From contig NZ_MUKA01000151.1 of the NCBI RefSeq assembly GCF_002150735.1, forward strand, positions 1 to 50,600: a DNA stretch of 50,600 nucleotides, given 5' to 3'. The position numbers and the translations under genes were made by a program. The notes under the pieces were generated by a model. That model made no database searches, had not been told where the DNA came from, and saw only the letters and a program-made list of their open reading frames with translations. Positions 26,852 through 36,702 of this stretch are shown piece after piece (positions within the stretch are counted from its first letter, which is position 1; each line of letters begins with the position of its first letter). This DNA comes from Streptomyces africanus. Lineage in GTDB: Bacteria > Actinomycetota > Actinomycetes > Streptomycetales > Streptomycetaceae.

Positions 26852-26875
26852 ACCCGCGACAACCAAGCGGGCACG

Positions 26876-29064
<2,189 letters not shown>

Positions 29065-29071
29065 TTAGAGG

Positions 29072-29104
29072 GCATGACTATACGTTTCTCTGCAGTTTTA
29101 TGCA
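29072..29104 (-). promoter_or_regulatory. ARG boxes upstream of argC
   Basis: TGCAGTTTTATGCA (29091-29104) is a near-palindromic ARG box, and GCATGACTATACGT (29072-29085), 19 bases away, is a weaker partner. The first box covers the stop codon of the upstream histidine kinase gene. They should mediate ArgR repression of argCJBDR. Confidence 0.62.
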
Positions 29105-30195
29105 ATCGCGCGGGCCTGCGGTGTGCCGGGAAGCCGGACGGTGACCAGGAGGCCGCCGGCGGGGCGGGGGACGAGGCCGAGGGTGCCGTCGTGGGCGCGG
29201 ACGACACTGTCCACTATGGCCAGGCCGAGGCCGACGCCGGCGTGCTCGTCGGTCCGGGCGCGTTCCGTTCCGCGCTGGAAGGGTTCCGTGAGGGTCGGTA
29301 CCAGGTCCGGCGGGAGTCTGCGGCCCGTGTTCTCGACCCGCAGCACGCTCGTGCCGCCGTGCGCCTCGGTGTGGACCGTCACGGTGCCGCCGGCGGGGAG
29401 GTTGTGGACGACGGCGTTCTGGACGAGGTTCGTCACCATCCGCAGCAGGAGTTCCGCGGAGCCGCTCGCCCGGGCCGCCCCGCCGGTGACGTCGAGCGTG
29501 ATCCCGCGCTGTTCGGCGAGGGGGAGCAGGGTTTCGGCGGCCTCTTCGGCGATGAGGGAGAGGTCGACGCTCTCCCGGGTGAAGGTCCCGCGGTCGCTGC
29601 GGCTGAGCAGCAGAAGGGCCTCGGTGAGGCCGATCGCGCGCGCGTTGACCGCGTGCAGGCGTTCGATGAGTTCGCCCCGGTCCCGCGTGGGGTCCTTGCG
29701 GGCGACGTCGAGCAGCGTCTGCGAGACGGCCAGCGGGGTGCGCAGTTCGTGGGAGGCGTTCGCGGCGAACCTCTGTTGCTCGGCGACGTGCGACTCGAGT
29801 TGTTCGAGCATGGTGTCGAAGGTGTCGGCGAGTTCACGGAATTCGTCCTGGCGGCCCGCCATGCGGATGCGGTGGGACAGCGATCCCTTCCCGGCCCTCC
29901 GTGCCGCGGCCGTGATCTGTGCGAGCGGTGCGAGCATCCGGCCGGCGAGGATCCATCCCCCGACGAGGCCGAACACGAGCAGGAAGAGCATCGCCACGGC
30001 CGCGGCGGGGGCGAAGGTGTGCACCAGGAGGTAGCGGTTGGGCGAGGTCCAGAGCAGGCCCTGGGAGTTGTCGGGTACGTAGCGCAGGATGTACATCCAC
30101 ACCACGGCCAGCAGGAGAGCGCCGGCGACGGCGAGGAATCCGGCGTAGCTGAGGGTGAGTTTCAGCCGGGCGCTGAGTCCGGCGCGTCTACGCAT
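29098..30195 (-). CDS. Two-component sensor histidine kinase
   Basis: A 365-residue membrane kinase. Two membrane spans (about 12-34 and 60-82) flank a short extracytoplasmic loop of about 25 residues. A HAMP segment follows, then the H-box ASHELRTPLAVSQTLLDVAR with the phosphorylated His near 152, then the ATPase domain with NLVQNAVVHN (N-box) and GVGLGLAIVDSVVRAHDG (G-box). The tiny sensor loop suggests membrane or intramembrane sensing. The start overlaps the response regulator by eight bases. It ends 45 bases before argC, and its stop codon lies in an ARG box. Confidence 0.92.
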   Translation of the reverse strand: MRRRAGLSARLKLTLSYAGFLAVAGALLLAVVWMYILRYVPDNSQGLLWTSPNRYLLVHTFAPAAAVAMLFLLVFGLVGGWILAGRMLAPLAQITAAARRAGKGSLSHRIRMAGRQDEFRELADTFDTMLEQLESHVAEQQRFAANASHELRTPLAVSQTLLDVARKDPTRDRGELIERLHAVNARAIGLTEALLLLSRSDRGTFTRESVDLSLIAEEAAETLLPLAEQRGITLDVTGGAARASGSAELLLRMVTNLVQNAVVHNLPAGGTVTVHTEAHGGTSVLRVENTGRRLPPDLVPTLTEPFQRGTERARTDEHAGVGLGLAIVDSVVRAHDGTLGLVPRPAGGLLVTVRLPGTPQARAIA

Positions 30196-30883
30196 GCGTC
30201 CTGCCTGGGTCGGCGGTGTCCCCGCCGGTGTCGATCCGGTAGCCGACGCCGGGCACCGTGGCGATGACCCAGGGTTCGCCGAGCCGTTTGCGCAGTGCGG
30301 AGACGGTGATGCGCACGGCGTTGGTGAGGGGGTCGGCGTTCTCGTCCCAGGCCCGTTCCAGCAGTTCCTCGGCGCTGACGACCCCGCCCTCGGCGGCGAC
30401 GAGGACCTCCAGCACCGCGAACTGCTTGCGGGTGAGCGGGACGTAGCGTCCGTCGCGGAAGACCTCCCGGCGGAAGGGGTCCAGCCGCAGGCCCGCGATC
30501 TCGCGGACCGGGGGCCGGGCGTGGGCGCGTCTGCGGTCGAGCGCCCGCAGCCGCAGGACGAGCTCCCGCAGCTCGAACGGTTTGGTGAGGTAGTCGTCGG
30601 CGCCGAGCTCGAACCCGGAGGCCTTGTCGTCGATCCGGTCGGCGGCGGTGAGCATGAGGATCGGCATGCCGCTGCCGGAGGCGACGATGCGCCGGGCGAC
30701 CTCGTCGCCGGAGGGGCCCGGGATGTCGCGGTCGAGGACCGCGAGGTCGTAGGAGTGGACGCTGAGCAGTTCCAGGGCGGTGTCGCCGTCACCGGCGATG
30801 TCGGCGGCGATCGCCTCCAGCCGCAGACCGTCACGGACGGCTTCGGCCAGGTAGGGCTCGTCCTCCACGATCAGTACGCGCAT
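30188..30883 (-). CDS. OmpR-family response regulator
   Basis: A 231-residue two-component regulator. The receiver domain (about 1-115) starts MRVLIVEDEP, with the phosphoacceptor Asp51 in AVLDRDIPG, the conserved Thr in MLTAAD and Lys in YLTKPFELREL. The winged-helix output domain (about 125-222) ends in WVIATVPGVGYRID, the usual OmpR/PhoB finish. It is cotranscribed with the kinase (8-base overlap) and follows the VanZ-like gene by nine bases. The target genes are not indicated. Confidence 0.94.
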   Translation of the reverse strand: MRVLIVEDEPYLAEAVRDGLRLEAIAADIAGDGDTALELLSVHSYDLAVLDRDIPGPSGDEVARRIVASGSGMPILMLTAADRIDDKASGFELGADDYLTKPFELRELVLRLRALDRRRAHARPPVREIAGLRLDPFRREVFRDGRYVPLTRKQFAVLEVLVAAEGGVVSAEELLERAWDENADPLTNAVRITVSALRKRLGEPWVIATVPGVGYRIDTGGDTADPGRTHA

Positions 30884-30892
30884 GCCCGAAGC

Positions 30893-31588
30893 CTAGGCAG
30901 CACGGCATATCGCGGACGTATGCGAGGACGTCTGCCACCAGCGGCGCGACGCCAGCGCGGCCAGCACGGCGCCGGTGGTGTTGATCAGGACGTCGTCCAC
31001 GGAGGACACCCGGTCCAGCCGCAGCACGTACTGCGCGGTTTCGACCAGGACCGAGCAGCCCGCCGCGAGCGCCAGGATCCGCGGCAGGGACGCCGACGCC
31101 GCGAACCGCATCGGGGCGAAGAAGCCCAGCGACGCGAAGACCAGCAGGTTCCCGGCGATCCCGAGCGGCCCCATCGTGACCAGGTCCCGCAGCGGTACCA
31201 GGCTCAGCCGGCCGGGGACGACGCCGGCACCGGCGCCCGGCATCATCGTCAGCCACAGGAACGGCACGGTCCCGTGGACCATGCCCACCTCGGCCAGCGA
31301 CATCCGCCAGGCCCCCGAGACGCCGGCGGCACGCCGACGGCGCGCCAGGGCCCACACCACCAGCGCGGCGAGCGGCAGCGCGACCAGGGTCATGAGCACC
31401 ACGCCGTTGAACGTGTCGAAACAGCCGTGCCACCGCCCGGCCATGCACACCGGAGCGGACATCATGAGCGGCCGCCGTAATACGAACACGGCGCCCGCCA
31501 GGGCGAGAACGGCCAGGCCGAGGAGCACGAACCCGCGCGTGCGGCGGGGCGGCGGCGACAGGGATGTGTGGGGAGTCATGGCCTCCAT
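30893..31588 (-). CDS. VanZ-family membrane protein (contains a TTA codon)
   Basis: A 231-residue integral membrane protein with about five or six hydrophobic segments. The C-terminal part has the VanZ-like pattern GPLGIAGNLLVFASLGFF, then AGCSVLVETAQYVLRLDRVSSVDDVLINTTGAVLA (the SxxDxxxNxxG motif). VanZ itself gives low-level teicoplanin resistance; most homologues have no known role. Leu of FVLRRP is encoded by TTA (31478-31480), so translation may need the bldA tRNA. It precedes the response regulator by nine bases. The start (31588) is uncertain: ATG 31579 and upstream ATGs are possible and none has a strong ribosome binding site. Confidence 0.8.
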   Translation of the reverse strand: MEAMTPHTSLSPPPRRTRGFVLLGLAVLALAGAVFVLRRPLMMSAPVCMAGRWHGCFDTFNGVVLMTLVALPLAALVVWALARRRRAAGVSGAWRMSLAEVGMVHGTVPFLWLTMMPGAGAGVVPGRLSLVPLRDLVTMGPLGIAGNLLVFASLGFFAPMRFAASASLPRILALAAGCSVLVETAQYVLRLDRVSSVDDVLINTTGAVLAALASRRWWQTSSHTSAICRAA

Positions 31589-31665
31589 GGGAGGCGAAGG
31601 GCCGTTGCGACGGCGTATGCGATTTTCGATACGCCCGCGATACATGCGGAAATAAGATCGCCGGT

Positions 31666-32409
31666 ATGGCACTGCGACCTGTTCAGGTGAACATCAAGGC
31701 CCTTGACGATGCGGCGGTCGGCCGCTTCTGGGCGGACGCGCTCGGCTGGAGTGTCTCCAGCGAGGGGCCCGGCGTGACCAACGTGGAACCCGGCGACGGC
31801 TTCGTCTGGCCGGACCCGGTCGCCGTGTGCATCGACGTCGTCACCGTCCCGGAGCCCAAGACAGCGACGAAGAACCGTGTGCATCTCGATCTCGCCACCG
31901 CCTCCGCGGCGCATCAGGCGGAGTTGGTCGCGCGTCTGAAGGCTCTCGGTGCGACGCCCGCCGACGTGGGCCAGGGCGATGTGCCGTGGACGGTCCTCGC
32001 CGACCCCGAGGGCAACGAGTTCTGTGTGCTGGAGCCCCGGGAGAGCTACCGGGACACCGGGCCGATCGCCCGGGTGGTGGTCGACTGCGCCGATCCGCGG
32101 GCCATGGCCCGGTTCTGGGGCGAGGCGACGGACTGGACCGTGCACGAGGTGACCGGCGAACACGCGGTGCTGCGCTCCGCCCGGGGTGTCGGCCCGTATA
32201 TCGAGTTCCGCCGCTCGTCCGAAGCGAAGACCGTGCCGGACCGCGTCCATCTCGACCTGCTGCCGTACCCCGGTGACGACAAGGCGGCGGAGGTGGCCCG
32301 GCTGAAAACCCTCGGCGCCACGGACCTCGACCTCGGCCAGGGCGATGTCCCGTGGACGTGCCTGTCCGACCCGGAGGGCCATGAGTTCTGCGTCCTGGGC
32401 TCGTCCTGA
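31666..32409 (+). CDS. VOC-family protein with two glyoxalase-like domains
   Basis: A 247-residue protein made of two vicinal-oxygen-chelate domains (about 1-120 and 128-247). Both end with the same block: GQGDVPWTVLADPEGNEFCVLEP in the first and GQGDVPWTCLSDPEGHEFCVLG in the second, and both have VHLDL, whose His is a likely metal ligand, with the Glu of the end block as the second. Such proteins include glyoxalases, dioxygenases and drug-binding resistance proteins; this subgroup has no assigned substrate. The ATG at 31666 has no clear ribosome binding site. Divergent from the VanZ gene. Confidence 0.85.
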   Translation: MALRPVQVNIKALDDAAVGRFWADALGWSVSSEGPGVTNVEPGDGFVWPDPVAVCIDVVTVPEPKTATKNRVHLDLATASAAHQAELVARLKALGATPADVGQGDVPWTVLADPEGNEFCVLEPRESYRDTGPIARVVVDCADPRAMARFWGEATDWTVHEVTGEHAVLRSARGVGPYIEFRRSSEAKTVPDRVHLDLLPYPGDDKAAEVARLKTLGATDLDLGQGDVPWTCLSDPEGHEFCVLGSS

Positions 32410-32431
32410 CGCGGATCCCCGACGACACCCG

Positions 32432-32482
32432 GGCACGTGCGTGGGCCCCCACCCCAGGAGGCAGCGGCCCACGCGAGGTGCC
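32432..32482. terminator. Bidirectional terminator between VOC and arabinofuranosidase genes
   Basis: A perfect 9-bp core (GCGTGGGCC / GGCCCACGC) is extended by an outer 5-bp stem (GGCAC / GTGCC). It lies between two convergent genes, 22 bases after one stop and 2 bases before the other, so it can serve both. Confidence 0.65.
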
Positions 32483-32484
32483 TG

Positions 32485-34968
32485 CTACCTCTGCTTGATC
32501 CGCAGGAACGTGACGGAGTTCGCCGGGAAGGTGTAGGTGAACGTCCGGTCCACCCCCCGGAACGTGGACGTCACCGGCGTCACCGGCGTGTCCGTCTCGG
32601 TGTTCACCGCGTCCTCGTCGGCGGCCAGCGTGGTCACGCGGGCCGTGGAGGCGACCTTGGCGCCCCCCAGATCGACGGCCGTACGGGCCTCGGCGGACTG
32701 GGCGTTGACGACCTTGACGATCAGGTCACCGGTCTTCGCGTCCTTGGTGACGACCTGGCGGAACGGCTCGGCCGGCTTGTCGTCCTTGAAGCTGCCCCAT
32801 TCCTTGCCGTCGAGGAACAGGGTGACCTGACGGCCTCGCACCTTGATGTCGATGTCGTAGGCGCGGCCCGTCTCGATCGACCCGGCCTTCGTCATCAGCG
32901 TGCCCTTGCCGCCGTCCACGGCCTGCTCGATCGCGGACTGGGTGTTGTTCCAGCCGCCCAGGTTCCACCAGTAGTAGTTGCCGGTGTCCTTGACGCCGAA
33001 GGCGACGAGGAAGCCCTCCTTGCCGGACTTCTTGGTGGCCTTCACATGCAGGTCGTAGTCCTTCCAGGCCGGGTCGCCCGCCGTGACCATGGTGTTCTCG
33101 GCGGCGGTGTCGGTCTGGACGTACTGCCCGTCCTGGATGCTCCAGCTGCCCCGGCCGCTGGTGGTCCACTTCGAGGCGTCACCGGAGAAGTCGTCGCTGA
33201 GCAGCGTCGAGCCGTCCGCCGAAGTGACCTTCACGTCGTCGTACGCGGCGTTGGTCGCCCACGTGGACAGGCCGACGGCACCCGTGATCGGGCCGCTGAC
33301 GTTCGGCGTGGTCGTGGCCTTCGACGGGACGACGCGGTCGCCGACGTTGGTCATGAACAGCTTCTGGACCTCGTAGTTGGCCGAGTTCCAGGAGGCCCGG
33401 TTGTTGAACCAGATCATGTCCGGCCGCCACTGGACGTAGTCCTCGTTGGCGAGCAGCGGGGCGTAGGAGGCGAGCTTGACGATGTCCGCGTTGCGCTCCA
33501 GGCCGGTCATGTACGCGGCTTCGGAGAGGCCGTTCTTCCAGGCGTTGCCCTGGGAGGCGTACTCGCCGAGGAAGACCTTGGGGCCCTTGCGGTCGTAGGA
33601 GTCGTAGCGGTCGTTGTTCTGGAGGAACCAGTTCGGGCTGTTGTAGTAGTGCTCGTCGACCATGTCGACGTTCGCCTCGCGGTTGAGCTTCCAGGCGGTG
33701 TCGAAGGTGGTGCCGGCGTCGTCGGGGCCCGAGTTGGAGATGACGGTGATGTCCGGGTACTTCGCCTCGATGGCGGCCCGGAACTTCTGGAAGCGGGCGA
33801 AGAACTCGTTCGGGAGGTTCTCCTCGTTGCCGACCTCGAGGTGGGTGAGGTGGAACGGCTTGGGGTGGCCCATCTCGGCGCGGACCTTGCCCCACTTGGA
33901 GGTCGCCGGGCCGTTGGCGAACTCGATGAGGTCGAGGGTGTCCTGGATGTGCCGCTTGAGCAGGGCGTCGTCGTCGGTGGCCTTGTTCTGGCCGCAGCCG
34001 GTGACCAGGGCGGGGACGACGGGCAGCGGCATGGCGCCGATGTCCTCGGCGAAGCGGAAGTACTCGTAGTAGCCGAGGCCGTAGCTCTGGTTGTAGCCCC
34101 AGAAGTTGGCGTTGGTGGCGCGCTGCTCGACCGGACCGACGGTGTCCTTCCACTGGTAGCTGCGCTTGCGCTGCCAGCCGCTCGCCTCGCTGTAGTCCTC
34201 CATGGAGCCGGTGTTGACCAGGCAGCCGCCGGGGAAGCGCACGAAGCCCGGCTTCAGGGCGGCGATCTTCTCGGCGAGGTCCTTGCGCAGGCCGTTCGGC
34301 TGGTTCTTGTACGTGTCGCGCGGGAAGAGCGAGATCTCGTCGAGCGCGGCGGCGTTCGCCGAGGCCACGGCGAGGCGGCCGCGGTTGCTGGTGCGGGTCG
34401 CGGTGAAGGTGGCCTTGTACTTGGCCCAGCCGCCCTTGACGGCCACCTGCCGGGCGGTCGCCAGCGTGCCCGCCGTGTCCTTGAGGGAGACGGTGAGCGT
34501 GCTGCCGCTCTCCGCGCGGGCCCACACGGAGAAGTCGTACTTCTTGCCCTGCTCGACCCGGATGCCGGTGTTGTAGCCGGCGTTCGTCACGGAGGAACCG
34601 GCGCCCAGGGAGAGGTAGTTGCGGTTGCGCTCGTTGAGGCGGCCCGAGTCGTTCACGACCTCGGCCGTGCCGCCCACCGTCCAGGAGGTCAGGGGCGTGT
34701 AGGAGCCGTTGTCGGCGGTGGAGTACTCGAAGGATCGGTTCTGCACGAGCTCGGCGTACAGACCGCCGTCGGCGGCCCGGTTGATGTCCTCGAAGAAGAC
34801 GCCGTACATCGTGTCGTCGATCTTCGCGCCCTGGGCGGACGGGTCGACGGTGATCGCGTAGTCGGTGACGTCCTCGGCGTGCGCGGGGGCCGGTACGAGG
34901 GCTGCTGCCGTCAGGAGGGCGGTGGTCGTGAGACCGATTCTCCATCGGGTGCGGGCGGTGCGTGGCAT
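32485..34968 (-). CDS. Secreted alpha-L-arabinofuranosidase, GH51 family, with extra carbohydrate-binding domains
   Basis: An 827-residue exported enzyme that would release arabinose from arabinan or arabinoxylan. The signal peptide ends APAHAED near residue 32. A jelly-roll CBM (about 90-205) containing GIRVEQGKKYDFSVWARAES follows, then the GH51 barrel. The acid/base Glu382 is in EVGNEENLP and the nucleophile Glu469 in FLGEYASQG. A second, lectin-like module is inserted at about 590-755 (DDFSGDASKW to FLDGKEWGSF) before the C-terminal beta domain. I chose ATG 34968 because GGAG lies upstream and the signal peptide starts properly. An inverted repeat before it may bind a sugar-responsive repressor. 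Confidence 0.93.
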   Translation of the reverse strand: MPRTARTRWRIGLTTTALLTAAALVPAPAHAEDVTDYAITVDPSAQGAKIDDTMYGVFFEDINRAADGGLYAELVQNRSFEYSTADNGSYTPLTSWTVGGTAEVVNDSGRLNERNRNYLSLGAGSSVTNAGYNTGIRVEQGKKYDFSVWARAESGSTLTVSLKDTAGTLATARQVAVKGGWAKYKATFTATRTSNRGRLAVASANAAALDEISLFPRDTYKNQPNGLRKDLAEKIAALKPGFVRFPGGCLVNTGSMEDYSEASGWQRKRSYQWKDTVGPVEQRATNANFWGYNQSYGLGYYEYFRFAEDIGAMPLPVVPALVTGCGQNKATDDDALLKRHIQDTLDLIEFANGPATSKWGKVRAEMGHPKPFHLTHLEVGNEENLPNEFFARFQKFRAAIEAKYPDITVISNSGPDDAGTTFDTAWKLNREANVDMVDEHYYNSPNWFLQNNDRYDSYDRKGPKVFLGEYASQGNAWKNGLSEAAYMTGLERNADIVKLASYAPLLANEDYVQWRPDMIWFNNRASWNSANYEVQKLFMTNVGDRVVPSKATTTPNVSGPITGAVGLSTWATNAAYDDVKVTSADGSTLLSDDFSGDASKWTTSGRGSWSIQDGQYVQTDTAAENTMVTAGDPAWKDYDLHVKATKKSGKEGFLVAFGVKDTGNYYWWNLGGWNNTQSAIEQAVDGGKGTLMTKAGSIETGRAYDIDIKVRGRQVTLFLDGKEWGSFKDDKPAEPFRQVVTKDAKTGDLIVKVVNAQSAEARTAVDLGGAKVASTARVTTLAADEDAVNTETDTPVTPVTSTFRGVDRTFTYTFPANSVTFLRIKQR

Positions 34969-34998
34969 GGATACTCCGCGGCTCTCTGGTAGAGGAGT

Positions 34999-35033
34999 GT
35001 TCGAAATATCAGACATTGATCAGCACTTCGAAC
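34999..35033 (-). promoter_or_regulatory. Inverted repeat upstream of the arabinofuranosidase gene
   Basis: GTTCGAA and TTCGAAC, perfect 7-base arms 21 bases apart, lie 31-65 bases upstream of the start in an AT-richer stretch. The spacing and position fit an operator for a LacI- or ROK-type sugar regulator. No regulator gene is adjacent. Confidence 0.4.
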
Positions 35034-35105
35034 GGCAAGATAGGGAGGGGGCTGATGCGCGTCAATGGGTCGCGCGACAACGGTTGTTACGGAGAGCGGG
35101 ACGGA

Positions 35106-35573
35106 ATGGGCGAGTTCTGGCCAGTGCCGGACGTACTGGCGTATCTGGCGGGGCGCTGGCGCGTGACCCGGTCGGTGCGGGATCTCGCGAGCGGCGAGCA
35201 GGGGGAGTTCACCGGGACCACCGTGTTCACCGTGTTCACCGCGGAAGAGAGCGGCAGGCTGCCGGAGGACGGCGGGCTGCTGCACCACGAGTCCGGCACC
35301 TTCGTCTGGCAGGGCGTCGCCCGGCCCGCCGAGCGGACGCTGCGGTTCCTGCCCGGCCCGGGCGGCACGGCGGACGTGCGGTTCGCGGACGGCCGGCCTT
35401 TCCACGACCTGGACCTGACGTCCGGGCGGCACGTGGCCGACCACCCCTGTGCGGCGGACCTCTACCGCGGCGAGTTCACCGTGCGCGACCCGGACCACTG
35501 GCGGACAGTGTGGCACGTGCGCGGCCCGGCCAAGGACCTGGTGCTGCGCACGGACTACGCGCGCGACGCCTGA
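35106..35573 (+). CDS. DUF6314-like protein
   Basis: A 155-residue cytoplasmic protein, probably of the DUF6314 family. Visible features are VLAYLAGRWRVTRSVRDLASGEQGEFTGTTVF at the start, a central HHESGTFVWQG strand pair and a C-terminal HPCAADLYRGEFTVRDPDHWRTVWHVRGPAKDL with conserved His, Asp and Trp. The mostly beta pattern suggests a small lipocalin-like barrel that could bind a hydrophobic ligand; this is inference. ATG 35106 is preferred over ATG 35055 because homology-like sequence starts there. Its 3' end overlaps the convergent gene by 19 bases. Confidence 0.7.
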   Translation: MGEFWPVPDVLAYLAGRWRVTRSVRDLASGEQGEFTGTTVFTVFTAEESGRLPEDGGLLHHESGTFVWQGVARPAERTLRFLPGPGGTADVRFADGRPFHDLDLTSGRHVADHPCAADLYRGEFTVRDPDHWRTVWHVRGPAKDLVLRTDYARDA

Positions 35574-36148
35574 GCCGGCACTCCGTCGAAACGCAGGTTC
35601 CAGCGCCCTGCCCGGCCCGTCACGGCGGTGGTCGACAGCGGGCGGACGTCGATGTTCCAGTACGTCGAGGGCGGCGCCTTCAGCGCGTATACCAGAGCGG
35701 CCCGGATCACGGACGGCTCGGCCACCGCAACCACCCGGCAGCCGTCCTCGACGGGCCGGGTGTCCAGCCAGCCGCCGACGCGGGTGATGAAGTCCACCAG
35801 CGACTCACCGCCGTGCGGTGTGGAGCGCGGGTCGGCGAGCCAGGCGTCCACGGCCTCCGGCTCCCGGGCCATCGCTTCCCCGAGGGTCAGCCCGCGCCAC
35901 CGGCCCATGTCGCAGTCCCGCAGGCCGAGTTGCACGAGCGGCGCGTACCCGAGCCCCTCCCCCGTGGCACGGCTGCGCGGGGTCGGCGAGCAGTAGCGCA
36001 GCTCGGCCGCGGCGAGCGGCAGCAGTTCGTGGGCGACGCGCTCCACCTCACCCCAGCCGGCCTGGTCCAGCGGCCGCTCGTCCTCGAAGCGCTCGGCGAG
36101 CAGCGGGGAGCTGCGCGCGGCGGCGACGAACGTGACCCGAAGTGGCAT
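35555..36148 (-). CDS. Histidine-phosphatase-fold protein lacking the catalytic histidines (pseudoenzyme?)
   Basis: A 197-residue protein with the outline of the phosphoglycerate mutase/histidine phosphatase family: VTFVAAARSS at the place of the RHGxT motif, RFEDERPLDQAGWGEVERVA, YCSPTPRSRATGEGLG, RWRGLTLGEAM and VVAVAEPSVIRAAL. The RHG triad at residues 9-11 is replaced by Ala-Ala-Ala, and the second catalytic His (normally SHGGVIRAL) is replaced by Glu. Both phosphate-handling histidines are therefore gone, and a phosphatase reaction is unlikely; it may bind a ligand or protein. It overlaps the convergent upstream gene by 19 bases. Confidence 0.75.
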   Translation of the reverse strand: MPLRVTFVAAARSSPLLAERFEDERPLDQAGWGEVERVAHELLPLAAAELRYCSPTPRSRATGEGLGYAPLVQLGLRDCDMGRWRGLTLGEAMAREPEAVDAWLADPRSTPHGGESLVDFITRVGGWLDTRPVEDGCRVVAVAEPSVIRAALVYALKAPPSTYWNIDVRPLSTTAVTGRAGRWNLRFDGVPAQASRA

Positions 36149-36221
36149 GCGGCGATGGTGGTGGCCGAAAGTAGGCAGGTCAAGGGGTGTTACCAGGGAG
36201 TTACCCAGGGTGCACCGGCCC

Positions 36222-36662
36222 TCACGGGCCGAAGATGAGCGCCATCCAGTGCTCGGGCCGCTCCAGTGCCGCGAACCCGAGTTTCTCGTAGACCCCGTGC
36301 GCGTCGTGCGTGGCGAGCAGGAGCCGGCGCACCCCGTACTGCCGCAGTTCCTCCCGTGCGGCCGCCACGAGCGCGGTGCCGACCCCCTTGCCGCGCACCG
36401 ACGGGTCGACGTACACGTCACACAGCCACCCGAAGGTCGCCCGGTCCGTGATCACCCGGGCATAGGCCACCTGCTCGCCCGACACCGTCTCGTAGACACC
36501 GAAGTTGAGCGACCCCTCGATCGCCCGGTCCTGCTTCTCGCGGGGGCGGCCCAGCGCCCAGTACGCGTCGGTGGACAGCCAGTGGTGGACGCGCTCGGCG
36601 TCGACGCGGGCGGGGTCGGTGGAGATCTCGTAGCCCTCGGGCAGGCTCGGCGTGTCGGTCAT
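36222..36662 (-). CDS. GNAT family N-acetyltransferase
   Basis: A 146-residue acetyltransferase. The acetyl-CoA motif is VYVDPSVRGKGVGTALVAAA (about 88-107) with RGKGVG as the pyrophosphate-binding loop, followed by LLLATHDAHGVYEKLGF. The N-terminal TDPARVDAERVHHWLSTDAYWALGR resembles a subgroup of GNAT proteins found in many bacteria, whose substrates are mostly unknown. It is on the same strand as the MocR gene, which ends upstream of it with a 40-base gap. Confidence 0.88.
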   Translation of the reverse strand: MTDTPSLPEGYEISTDPARVDAERVHHWLSTDAYWALGRPREKQDRAIEGSLNFGVYETVSGEQVAYARVITDRATFGWLCDVYVDPSVRGKGVGTALVAAAREELRQYGVRRLLLATHDAHGVYEKLGFAALERPEHWMALIFGP

Positions 36663-36702
36663 GACGGGATGCTGGCAGGCCGGCGGCCCGTGCGTCGAAC
36701 TC

